This document shows, in pieces, positions 8,433-17,258 of a stretch of DNA of 64,000 bases. The DNA lies in contig NZ_JAUSZM010000003.1 in NCBI RefSeq assembly GCF_030817655.1, positions 3,658,001 through 3,722,000 of the forward strand, given 5' to 3'. This DNA is from Streptomyces sp. V4I2 (GTDB taxonomy: Bacteria; Actinomycetota; Actinomycetes; Streptomycetales; Streptomycetaceae). The notes under the pieces are model-generated. The model saw only the letters and a program-made list of their open reading frames with translations. It had not been told where the DNA came from and made no database searches. How positions within the stretch are numbered: the stretch's first letter is position 1; the number at the start of each line of letters is the position of its first letter. Both the position numbers and the translations under genes were made by a program.

Positions 8433-10027
8433 ATGGTCTCCACCCCCGCCCCACCCGCCGCCCGGTCGTCCGATGCCGCACCGGCCGCTACGGCACGCCA
8501 CACCAGCACGATCATCGCCGGCTGTCTGGCCGTCTGCCTGGCCCAGATCGGACTGGTCCTGCCCGCCGCGATCAACGGCGTCATGCAGCGCACCCTCCAT
8601 GCGTCCGGCGGAGAACTGACCTGGATCAGTGACGCCTTCCTGGTGCCCGCCGCCGTCCTCGCGCTGACCTTCGGCGTCCTGGGCGACCTGTACGGCCGTA
8701 AGAAACTGGTGGTGGGCGCGGCGCTGCTGTCCGCCGTCGGCTACCTGGTGTCCGCCACCTCCCACTCGGCAGCCCAGCTGATCACCGGCCAGGCGATCTC
8801 CGGCATCGGAGCCGCCGCGCTCTTCCCCGCCTCCTTGTCCATGATCACCGCGATCACGACCACCCCGGCTTCGCGAGCCAAGGGGCTGGCCTCCTGGACC
8901 ACGGCCCTGTCGCTCGGCGCCTTCCTCGCCCCGCTGATGTCCGGCGGGATCGTCGAACACGCCTCCTTCCAGTGGGCGTTCGGCGTGACCGGCGTGCTCG
9001 CCGTGATCACCGCGGTGGGTGCCTGGCTGCTGGCCGCCGAGTCCAGCGCCCCCGAGGGCCGCTCGCTCGACTGGCCGGGGCAGATCGCCATCGCCGTGGC
9101 CATGCTCGCCCTGCTGTACGGCATCATCCAGGGCCCCTCCGACGGCTGGAGCTCGACACCCGTCGTCGCGTCCTTCGTCGCCTTCGCCGTGTTCATCGTC
9201 GCGTTCGTGACGGTGGAGAGCCGGAGCGCGGCCCCGATGCTGCGCCTGGAGCTGTTCCGCATCCCGGCCTTCGCGGCGTCGGCCGCGATGGCGGTGATCG
9301 GCATGTTCGGCTTCCTCGGCGGCGCGTACGACCTGAGCATCCGCCTCGGCGTCATCCAGCACCAAAGCCCCTTCCGGGCCGCGGTGCCCTTCCTGATCAT
9401 CCAGGGCGTCACCCCGCTCATCTGGCCGCTGCTGGTCCGGCTGCTGCACCGCGTGGGCCCCGGCCCCATGCTCATCACCGGGTTCGTCTCGCTGGCCGGC
9501 GCCCAACTGTGGCTGCGGGCGGTGCCGATCCACGAAAGCGGCCTGATCCCCCTGCTCGGGCCGCTGGTGCTCAACGGTGTCGGCTTCGGTCTGGTCGTCG
9601 CCGCCATCACCGCCGCTGCCGTCAACGTCGTACCGACCACCCTGACCGGCATGGCGGGCGCCACCACCAGCCTGGTCCGCGACCTCGGTCAGACCCTCGG
9701 CCCGGCGGTCGTCGGCGCCGTCGCCCTCGGCATGGCCGCGCGTCAGCTCACCGGCAGCCTCGCCGACGCAGGCCTGACTCCCAAGGAGCACGGCATCGCC
9801 TCCGCCGTCCTGCACGAGGGCGGCCCGCTGGCCCTGCACAGCGCGGACCTCGGTCCGCTCAGCGCCAAGCTCGCCCCTACACCACGGACGCCCTGGCCCA
9901 CGGCTACAACAACGGGCTGATCCTCACCGCCGTCGCCTGCATGGCCGCCGCTGTGATCGCCGCCGTCTTCGTCGGCTTCGGGCCCAGCGGCACGCGGCCG
10001 GCCGAGTCGGAGCGGAGCGCGGCATGA
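8433..10027 (+). pseudogene. MFS drug-resistance-type transporter (DHA2), frameshifted near the 3' end
   Basis: A 14-helix EmrB/QacA-type proton antiporter. The ATG at 8433 follows AAGGAGGAG. Motif A is visible as FGVLGDLYGRKKL after the second helix. The frame runs well to LSAKLAP (about 9875) and then turns to non-membrane sequence ending at 9920. A neighbouring frame carries the natural end (YTTDALAHGYNNGLILTAVA, then VIAAVFVGFG) and stops at 10027 with an ATGA overlap to the next gene. One base is missing in the C-run near 9873-9877. This is either a real inactivating deletion of the last helix or a sequencing error in a homopolymer. Confidence 0.85.
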
Positions 10028-10968
10028 GGTTCGCGACCTTCGTCCACGACGGGAAACGGCAGCCGGGAGCCGTCGCCGACGACCAGGTCCACCCGTTCGA
10101 GTACCCGGTCGAACTGCTTGATCTGATCGTGGAGGGCGAGCAGTCCCTGCGCGGGGCGGGCGAACGCGCCCTGTCCGGCTCCCTGCCGCTGCCCCTGGCC
10201 GACGTACGGCTGCTGCCACCGTTGCAACCGCCGACCGTACGCGACTACATGACCTTCGAAAGCCATGTGGCGGGCGTTGCTCAGGGATACGGCGACACCG
10301 TCCCCGAAGAGTGGTACGCCGCGCCCGCGTTCTACTTCACCAACCCGTACGCGATGATCGGCGCCCACGACGACGTGCCCCTGCCGCCGGGCTGTCTCCG
10401 CTTCGACTTCGAACTCGAGGTGGCTGCCGTCATCGGCAAGGCCGGCCGGGACCTGACCCCCGAGCAGGCACGCGAGCACATCCTCGGCTACACGATCCTC
10501 AACGACTGGTCCGCCCGCGACCTGCAGGGCCGCGAGATGAAGGTGAAACTCGGCCCGGCCAAGGGCAAGGACACCTCAACCACCCTCGGCCCCTGGCTCG
10601 TCACCGCCGACGAACTGGAACCCCACCGCAACCCGGAAGGCTTCCTCGACCTCGCCCTGACCGTTCAGGTCAACGGCGAGGACGTCGGTCAGGATCGGCT
10701 GACCAATATGGCCTGGACATTCGAGGAGATGGCGGCGTACGCCTCCCGCGGCACCTGGATCCACCCCGGCGACGTCCTGGGCTCCGGCACCTGCGGCAAC
10801 GGCGGCTGCCTGGCCGAACTCTGGGGCCGCGGCGGCAACTTCGAACCCCCGCCGCTTGTCCCCGGCGACATCGTCACCATGACGGTCGAGGGCATCGGCA
10901 CCATCAGCAACACCGTCATTGAAGGCGTTGCCCCGGTGCCTCTGCCATCCGCCCGCCGCAGGCTGTGA
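10024..10968 (+). CDS. Fumarylacetoacetate hydrolase-family protein
   Basis: A 314-residue FAH-superfamily enzyme. The metal-binding acidic cluster appears as FDFELEVAAVIGK and the Asp in ILNDWSARDLQ; FESHVAGVAQGYG is the usual substrate-side segment. Family members cleave or hydrate beta-diketo and 2-oxo acids at the end of aromatic or sugar-acid pathways. It overlaps the transporter by 4 nt and precedes the 3-oxoacid CoA-transferase genes. This order fits breakdown of a ring-derived keto acid to a CoA ester. The exact substrate cannot be told. Confidence 0.85.
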   Translation: MRFATFVHDGKRQPGAVADDQVHPFEYPVELLDLIVEGEQSLRGAGERALSGSLPLPLADVRLLPPLQPPTVRDYMTFESHVAGVAQGYGDTVPEEWYAAPAFYFTNPYAMIGAHDDVPLPPGCLRFDFELEVAAVIGKAGRDLTPEQAREHILGYTILNDWSARDLQGREMKVKLGPAKGKDTSTTLGPWLVTADELEPHRNPEGFLDLALTVQVNGEDVGQDRLTNMAWTFEEMAAYASRGTWIHPGDVLGSGTCGNGGCLAELWGRGGNFEPPPLVPGDIVTMTVEGIGTISNTVIEGVAPVPLPSARRRL

Positions 10969-10984
10969 CCCCGTACCGACTGGA

Positions 10985-11891
10985 ATCGGGCCGGAGCTAC
11001 GGCTCTCCCCAGCCCGAAGCCTCCGCCTCTGAACATGGAGACCACGCGCAGGCCGTCGGCGCCCTGCACGAGCAGGGCGCCGATGAGCACGGTGGGGATG
11101 CCGCACAGCCCGCCTTCTACACCCCGGCCGGGGTCGGCACCCAGTTCGCCGACGGCGGACTGCCCTGGCGCTACGGCCCCGACGGCAGCGTCTCCGTGGC
11201 CTCCCCGCCGAAGGAGACGCGGGAGTTCCGCAGCCGGACGTACCTCCTGGAAGAAGCCGTCACCACCGACTTCTCCCTCGTACGGGCCGCCCGCGGCGAC
11301 CGACACGGCAACCTCGTCTTCCACCGCAGCGCCGCCAACTTCAACCGTTCCTGGAGACTGAGCAGGAGTGAGTCTGATCAGCCGCACGCCCCGAACGGTC
11401 TTGGGCGCACTGGTCCCCGGCGTACTCGACCCCAGGGCGGCGACACGCATCCTGTGCATGGTCCGATCCCGGGAGGCCAGCTCCCTGCGCGACCTGGCCA
11501 TGTGGGTACGGCCAGAGGCGACGGGGAGGCCCCGAACCATCTCTCCGGTGGAGCGGGGGCCCCGCACACTGGCACCGTACCCGGCGTCCCAGATCGCACG
11601 ATCACGTTGACCCGATCGGCCCAGGGCCTCGCGGGCCGGAAGTCGACCATCACACGATCGAGCTAACTCGACCTCCCACACCGCCGCCTGCGAGCAGCTA
11701 CCGACCCCCTGGCGGCCATGGCGGGCCGGATCACGATCGCCGAGGTCGAGGAGCTCGTCGAACCCGGCACCATCGACCCCGACGCCGTTCACCTGCCCGG
11801 CATCTACGTCGACCGGGTCGTGGGCCCCGTCCCAGCCGACGACAAGGGCATCGAGAAGCGCACCGTCCGCACGCGTGAGGAGCGGCACTGA
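10985..11891 (+). pseudogene. 3-oxoacid CoA-transferase subunit A gene, scrambled (inversion plus insertion)
   Basis: Pieces of subunit A are present but out of order. The N-terminal piece is on the minus strand (about 11107 down to 11030, reading GGLCGIPTVLIGALLVQGAD then GLRVVS). The middle piece is on the plus strand from about 11108 (AFYTPAGVGTQFADGGLPWR ... DRHGNLVFHRSAANFN) to 11350. Then about 350 bp of foreign-looking sequence intervenes. The C-terminal piece follows at about 11715-11891 (AMAGRITIAEVEELVEP ... IEKRTVRTREERH, stop) and overlaps subunit B by one base, as in intact operons. No functional A subunit can be made. The inserted DNA may be transposase scrap but I cannot assign it. 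Confidence 0.8.
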
Positions 11892-12532
11892 TGGCCTGGA
11901 CCCGCGGCCAGATGGCCGCCCGCGCCGCACGCGAACTGCCCGACGGCTCCTACGCCAACCTGGGCATCGGCCTGCCCACCCTCATCCCGGGCCACCTCCC
12001 GCCCGGCGTGCACGTGGTGCTGCACTCGGAGAACGGCATCCTGGGCACCGGCCCCTACCCGTACGACGACGAGATCGACCCCGACCTGATCAACGCGGGC
12101 AAGGAGACCGTCACCGTCCTGCCCGGCGCCGCGTTCTTCGACTCCGCACGGTCCTTCGGGATGATCCGCGGCGGCCGCATCGACGTCGCCGTGCTGGGCG
12201 GCATGCAGGTTTCCGCGGCCGGTGACCTTGCCAACTGGACCGTACCCGGCAAGATGATCAAGGGTATGGGAGGTGCCATGGACCTGGTGCACGGCGCCCG
12301 CAAGGTCGTCGTCCTCATGGAGCACACCGCCAAGGACGGCTCACCGAAGATCGTCGACAGGTGCACCCTCCCGCTGACCGGGCAGGCATGCGTCCACCGC
12401 ATCATCACCGACCTGGCCGTCCTCGACATCACGGCCGACGGCCTGTCGCTGGTGGAACTCGCCCCCGGAGTGGCCCTCTCGGACGTCCGCGAGCGTACGG
12501 GGCCACCGATGCTGGTGCCTGCCTGGGCCTGA
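11891..12532 (+). CDS. scoB: 3-oxoacid CoA-transferase subunit B
   Basis: A 213-residue, apparently intact B subunit. It has LGIGLPTLIPGHLPPGVHV near the N-terminus and SENGILGTGPYP, whose Glu is the residue that forms the covalent CoA thioester. The C-terminal part (VDRCTLPLTG, IITDLAVLDI) is standard. The enzyme moves CoA from succinyl-CoA or acetyl-CoA to acetoacetate or beta-ketoadipate. The partner A gene just upstream is scrambled, so this subunit has no local partner. Last gene of the TetR-controlled cluster; a small hairpin (accgc-gtaa-gcggt) follows at 12541 without a T-tract. Confidence 0.9.
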   Translation: MAWTRGQMAARAARELPDGSYANLGIGLPTLIPGHLPPGVHVVLHSENGILGTGPYPYDDEIDPDLINAGKETVTVLPGAAFFDSARSFGMIRGGRIDVAVLGGMQVSAAGDLANWTVPGKMIKGMGGAMDLVHGARKVVVLMEHTAKDGSPKIVDRCTLPLTGQACVHRIITDLAVLDITADGLSLVELAPGVALSDVRERTGPPMLVPAWA

Positions 12533-13083
12533 GCCCCTCGACCGCGTAAGCGGTGGCCGGCCCGCCGCCCCGTCAGGGGTCGGCTCCCCAGGCAGCTGTG
12601 GGCGCCTCCCCCTACGGCACCGGAAGCCGCAGGTCGAAAAGGAGGCTGCCGTGGGGATCGTTCCGCGCGTCCACAGCCGCAGGGGCAGCCCCGAGACCCG
12701 AGGTCGGGCAACGCCCTGGCCGCCTGCTGTCACACCGCACCGCCTGCACCAGAAAGCACATCCGCAGCGCCGACAGGACGGCCCAAGGCAGCCACTTCCA
12801 GGGCGAGTCGCGTCTGGGCTCCTCAGCCCTTGTCAGCCTGTTCCTGTTCTTGTGTCCCGAACGCGTCCTGAACGGGCCCAGGACGGTCGGCCTCAAGGGC
12901 GCGTGGCCAAACCCGCCAGCTCGGGAAAGGGTCTGAATCCGCCCGCAGCCGATCTACCTTCCAACGCGCAAAGGCTCCTCCCGCATTCGGGGGCGGAGTC
13001 TCTCTGTCCGTTGTCGCAGGCAGGGCGTCTGCGAGCAGAGAGCCGGTGCGGAACCTCAGGTCGCTACCGGTCTTGGTGACGGT
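12533..13083. repeat. Gene-free stretch holding an orphan right-arm module
   Basis: No gene is seen. From about 12820 the sequence follows the right-hand flank of the tRNA-fragment modules (ccttgtcagcctgttcctgttcttgtgtcccgaac region), including the 11-bp pair gtcccgaacgc / gtcctgaacgg at 12853-12874 and the aacgcgcaaaggct hairpin region at about 12963-13010. The tRNA fragment itself is missing. It looks like the decayed end of another element of the same type as the one starting at 6029. Confidence 0.6.
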
Positions 13084-13130
13084 TCACGTACCTCGGCACA
13101 GTACGGGAGCACGCAGCGCGACGAACGCGG

Positions 13131-13919
13131 TCAGCGCGATCCCGTCGGCTGGGCAATGCGGCTGGCGGGCAAGATGGCGGTGGGCATCGGGAGGCTGTCG
13201 CGCACGGTACGGCGCAGGTGTCGCACGTACTGCTCTCGCGGTACGAGAATGCCGCCCAGGCTGCGGACGTGCGGGCTGTCCCGCTGCGCGTCGAGCAACT
13301 CGCCGCCGGCCTGCGCGAAGCGCTCCGCGAGGTCGGTCACCGCGACCTTCGAGGCACCGGGACGGTGGAAGAACATCGAGTCCATACTGAACACCGATCC
13401 GACCTGGAGGCCGAAGACGCCGCCGACCAGATGGCCGTCCTCCCACACCTCGACGCTGTGGGCATGACCCAGATCGTGCAGGCGGACCAGGCTTGCGATC
13501 AGTTCGTCGGTGAGCCACAGCGGGACGCGGCCGGCGCGGCATTCGCGGACGACCCGCTCGAACCGCCGGTCCAGGCTGGTCGACCACGGCAGCCGGTTGC
13601 GTAGCCGCCGGGCGAGGCTCCGACTGAGGCGCGTGGCCGAGACGGGCAGCACCGGCCTGGGGTCGGGCGACCACCAGGAGACGGCGTAGGGATCGGCCGA
13701 TTCCTCCCCCACGAGCCGGATGCGGCCCTCCTGGACCTGATCGGCGAAGACCACCTCGTTGAGGGCGCGGGTGTACTCGTCGGATGCCGGGAACGGATAG
13801 GCCCCGGCGCGGTACGCCGCCAGGAGGCCGGCGGGACTGAGGTCGGCGCCGAAGGCCACCGGACCGTCGGACGCCGCTTCCAGCACGTCCAGCGCCTCCC
13901 AGCCAGGACATCGGCTCAC
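13131..13919 (-). CDS. aat: Leucyl/phenylalanyl-tRNA-protein transferase homologue
   Basis: A 262-residue Aat-family protein, which in E. coli moves Leu or Phe from aminoacyl-tRNA to the N-terminus of proteins. Visible family segments are WWSPDPRPVLP, RRFERVVRECRAG, the GNAT-like core HSVEVWEDGHLVGGVFGLQV, RPGASKVAV, and the DAQ triplet that corresponds to the catalytic Asp/Gln pair. The GES triplet of canonical enzymes reads MDSM here, so Glu is replaced by Asp. The GTG start (13919 or 13922) lies inside the last codons of the synthetase gene, showing tight coupling. A housekeeping N-end-rule enzyme is possible, but the location after an NRPS-like gene points to a role in small-molecule assembly. 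Confidence 0.85.
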   Translation of the reverse strand: MSRCPGWEALDVLEAASDGPVAFGADLSPAGLLAAYRAGAYPFPASDEYTRALNEVVFADQVQEGRIRLVGEESADPYAVSWWSPDPRPVLPVSATRLSRSLARRLRNRLPWSTSLDRRFERVVRECRAGRVPLWLTDELIASLVRLHDLGHAHSVEVWEDGHLVGGVFGLQVGSVFSMDSMFFHRPGASKVAVTDLAERFAQAGGELLDAQRDSPHVRSLGGILVPREQYVRHLRRTVRDSLPMPTAILPASRIAQPTGSR

Positions 13920-16900
13920 CACCGTGCCGCTCCCTGCCCTTGGCTCTTCACCGGCCGGACGGCGTCGGCTTGTTGGAGGAATCCGATGTAGCGGTCCATC
14001 ATCTCCGCGTCCACCGGCGGAATGGCGATCCCGGCGTCCACCAGCGCCCGTTCCGCGTTGCCGCGGGTGAACTCCGTGAAAACGCCCTGGAAGTACATCT
14101 CGCTCACGGTGATGTCGGCGCGCGCGCACCGGTCGACGAAGAGCGGGACGAACGGGGTGATCGGGTCGGTGGGGTGCCCGGCCGCGTACTTCACCAGAGC
14201 GGCGACCCACTCGGAGTACGGGATCTCCTGGACCGGGTAACCCCGCCGGCGCAGGCGCTCGGCGAGCGAATTCAGCAGCGTGGGACGGGGGTTGGTGAGG
14301 TGGTAGACCTCCCCGCGAGCGGGATGGCGGGTGGAGATGTGTCCGATGGCGCGGACGAGGTGGTCGGCAGGCAGGAAGTCCAGCGGCAGCCGGACGTCGG
14401 GGCACAGTCCGGTCCGCGCGATGAAGTCGAAGAGGGCGGCCAGCTCACTGCTGGTGTTCATCACGCCGGTTCCGTTGCGGCCCGTGACGTCCATCAGGCG
14501 GTACACGGCGACCGGCAGGCCCGCGTCGGACGCCTTCTTCAGCAGTGCCTCGCCGACCCATTTGGTCTCCACGTATCCCACCGACAGATACTCCGGGAAG
14601 CGCAGCGGCGTGCTCTCCGTCACCTCGCGCACCCCGGCCGGCCCGAATCCGGCGAGCACCGCCATGCTGGAGGTGAAGTGGACGGGGACGGCCCGGCCGG
14701 CGGCGAGGCGGATGATCTCGTATGTTCCGTCGACGTTGGCCGCGCGCAACTCGTGGTACGGATAGATGAAGTTGACCTGGCCGCCGAAGTGGTAGACGGC
14801 GTCGATGGTCGATCCCAGTTCCTCGAACCGGCTTGGGGACAGCCCCAGTCCGGGCTTGCCCAGGTCGCCGACGACCGGCTGGACACGCTCGCTGGACAGA
14901 TCGCTGAGGACGTACCGCTGGTGGCTCGCGCGGATCCGCTCCATGCCGTGCTCGTCGCCGGAGGCCCTGACCAGGCAGAGGATCCGTCCCGTCGTCCTGC
15001 GCAGCAGCTCGTCGATCATGTACGCGCCGCAGAACCCCGTCGCCCCGGTGAGGAGGACGTCGCCGGGGCGCCGGGGATCCGGAGCCGGCAGGCCATGGCC
15101 CACTGCCGGAACGCGCCGGTCGGTCTCGGCGGCGAAGTCGACGCTCCCGCCGTCCGGGTGGGCCAGTGTGCCGGCCCGTGCCTGGCGTACGGACTCGGCG
15201 AACGCGGCGAGCGTCGGATACCGCAGCAGTGAACGGGTCAGGTCGCGGATCTGTGTGATGCCGATGCCGAATACGACGCGGGTCCGGGCGAGCATCTCCA
15301 TGGCCAGCAGCGAGTTGCCGCCCAGCTCGAAGAAGTCGTCGTGCGGACGGACGTAGTCCACATCCAGGATCTGGCCCCACAACTGGGCCATCCCCTGCGG
15401 CACCGGACGATCGTCGTCGCCTGCCGTCGACGCCGCGGTCACGGGTTCCGGCACGGCCATGCGGTCGAGCTTTCCGCCGGGCGTGACGGGCAGCCGCTCC
15501 ACCGCGTGGAAGGCTGCCGGGATCATGTGGCCCGGCAGGACCTCGGCGAGTGCCGACCGCAGCCGCGCGCGCAGCACCGCCTCGCCGCCGCCCGGCGGCG
15601 AGGTCGGCGTGAAGTACGCGATGAGGTCCCGGTCGCCGCCGGCGTGCGTCCGGGCCACCACCATCGCCTGGCCGATCTCCGGGTGGGAGACGAGCGCGGC
15701 CTCGACCTCGGCCGGGTCGACCCGGAACCCGCGGATCTTCATCTGGTCGTCGACCCGGCCCAGGACTTCCAGGTTGCCGTCCGAGCGCCGACGGCCCAGA
15801 TCCCCGGTGCGGTACATCCGCTCCCCCGGCGCCAAGCCGTGCGGGTCGGGCAGAAACTGCTGTGCGGTCAGGGCAGGTTGCCGCCAGATACCGCGCGCCA
15901 GCCCCGGACCGCCGATGTAGATCTCGCCGCGCTCGCCCGGCGGCACCGGGCGCAGTTCGGCGTCGAGCACGTGGACGTTATTCCCCTCCAGGGGCCTGCC
16001 GATCGAGGCGACAGCGGTGTCCGGCGCGGCGAGCACTTCCTCGTTCAGGTCGCAGAGCGTGGAGGTGATGGTGGTCTCGGTGAGCCCGTAGGCGTTGACG
16101 AGCCGTGCGCCGGGGATCCGGCGCAGCATGGCGCGGCAGTCCTTAGCGGTGACGATCTCGCCGCCGACGATGACTAGCCTCAGTGACGCGAGGCTCTCGT
16201 CGCGATGCGGGACGGAGACGATCCGCTGCCAGTAGGCGGGGGTCAGGTCGGCGACGGTGATCCCGTGCTCCGGTAGGCGGTGCAGCAGGTCGGTGGGCGC
16301 CCACGTGTGTGTTCCCGCGAGGACGAGTGTTGCGCCGCTGATCAGCGTGGCGAAGATCTGCTCCAGTGAGGTGTCGAAGCCGAGCGCCGCGGCGTGCAGC
16401 ACCCGGTCGCCGGGCCTCAGTTCGTATGCCCGGGCCGCCGCGGTGAGGGAGTGTGCCAGCGACCGGTGGGTGATCATCACACCCTTGGGAGGTCCGGTGG
16501 ATCCAGAGGTGTAGATCACGTAGGCGAGGTCGTCCGGCCGGGGGCCGCGGGCCGGCCGCGGCCCCGCAGGCGGCGTCTGGATCGCCGGTTCCCCGGCGTA
16601 GACGGTCCGCGCCTCGCATCCGGCGAACATCGGGGCGTGCTCGCGGCTCGAGACGATGAGGCGTGAATCGGTCTCCCCGACCAGTGCGACCATCCGCTGC
16701 CGCGGAGTCGCCGGGTCGAGGGGCAGGAACGCGCCGCCGGAGCTCAGCACCGCCAGCAGCGCGACGACCAGCTCGGGCACGCGGTCAAGGCACACGCTGA
16801 CGACGGACTCCGCGTCGACGCCCGACGCCCGCAGCTCGTCGGCGAGCCGGTCGGCGCGGCCGGTCAGCTCGGCGTAGCTGAGCCGGCCCTCGTCCGAGAG

Positions 16901-17188
16901 CACCGCGAGAGCGGACGGCTCACGCCGCGCCTGCTCCCGGACCAGCTCGGGCACGGTGCTCGGCCCGGAACCCGGGGGCCGCCGCCCGGTGCGGGCGCTT
17001 GCGGGCCGCATGTCGGTCCACGTGCTGTCGACAAAGCGTCCGCACCACGCGGCGGGCGCCGGTCCGCCGATCCGACGCCATCCGGCCGGAATCCGGCGAC
17101 CGGCGGGCCAGATGGCGTACTGCTCCTCGTCATTGCGCAGTACGACGCGCGCAGCCGACTCCGTCGGCGGGTGATGACGTTCCGTCAT
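13916..17188 (-). CDS. MbtH-adenylation-carrier-reductase synthetase (NRPS-like)
   Basis: A 1090-residue single-module enzyme. Residues about 15-62 form a fused MbtH-like domain (NDEEQYAIWPAGRRIPAGW, then WTDMRP), normally a separate chaperone of adenylation domains. An adenylation domain follows (YTSGSTGPPKGVMITH; NAYGLTETTI; YRTGDLGRR). Then comes a carrier domain with the phosphopantetheine serine in DDFFELGGNSLLAMEM and a thioester-reductase domain with the NAD(P) motif LLTGATGFCGAYMIDEL and the YVETK catalytic pair. Such enzymes activate an amino acid and release it as an aldehyde or alcohol. AGGAGG lies 6 nt before the ATG. The aat gene overlaps its 3' end and a GGDEF-EAL gene precedes it on the same strand. 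Substrate not predicted. Confidence 0.9.
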   Translation of the reverse strand: MTERHHPPTESAARVVLRNDEEQYAIWPAGRRIPAGWRRIGGPAPAAWCGRFVDSTWTDMRPASARTGRRPPGSGPSTVPELVREQARREPSALAVLSDEGRLSYAELTGRADRLADELRASGVDAESVVSVCLDRVPELVVALLAVLSSGGAFLPLDPATPRQRMVALVGETDSRLIVSSREHAPMFAGCEARTVYAGEPAIQTPPAGPRPARGPRPDDLAYVIYTSGSTGPPKGVMITHRSLAHSLTAAARAYELRPGDRVLHAAALGFDTSLEQIFATLISGATLVLAGTHTWAPTDLLHRLPEHGITVADLTPAYWQRIVSVPHRDESLASLRLVIVGGEIVTAKDCRAMLRRIPGARLVNAYGLTETTITSTLCDLNEEVLAAPDTAVASIGRPLEGNNVHVLDAELRPVPPGERGEIYIGGPGLARGIWRQPALTAQQFLPDPHGLAPGERMYRTGDLGRRRSDGNLEVLGRVDDQMKIRGFRVDPAEVEAALVSHPEIGQAMVVARTHAGGDRDLIAYFTPTSPPGGGEAVLRARLRSALAEVLPGHMIPAAFHAVERLPVTPGGKLDRMAVPEPVTAASTAGDDDRPVPQGMAQLWGQILDVDYVRPHDDFFELGGNSLLAMEMLARTRVVFGIGITQIRDLTRSLLRYPTLAAFAESVRQARAGTLAHPDGGSVDFAAETDRRVPAVGHGLPAPDPRRPGDVLLTGATGFCGAYMIDELLRRTTGRILCLVRASGDEHGMERIRASHQRYVLSDLSSERVQPVVGDLGKPGLGLSPSRFEELGSTIDAVYHFGGQVNFIYPYHELRAANVDGTYEIIRLAAGRAVPVHFTSSMAVLAGFGPAGVREVTESTPLRFPEYLSVGYVETKWVGEALLKKASDAGLPVAVYRLMDVTGRNGTGVMNTSSELAALFDFIARTGLCPDVRLPLDFLPADHLVRAIGHISTRHPARGEVYHLTNPRPTLLNSLAERLRRRGYPVQEIPYSEWVAALVKYAAGHPTDPITPFVPLFVDRCARADITVSEMYFQGVFTEFTRGNAERALVDAGIAIPPVDAEMMDRYIGFLQQADAVRPVKSQGQGAARW

Positions 17189-17258
17189 CTGGGGCCTCCT
17201 GCCTCGCGCGACGTCCCGCGGAACACGACCTGCGCTCCCGCGGGAGAGGGCCGCCCCC

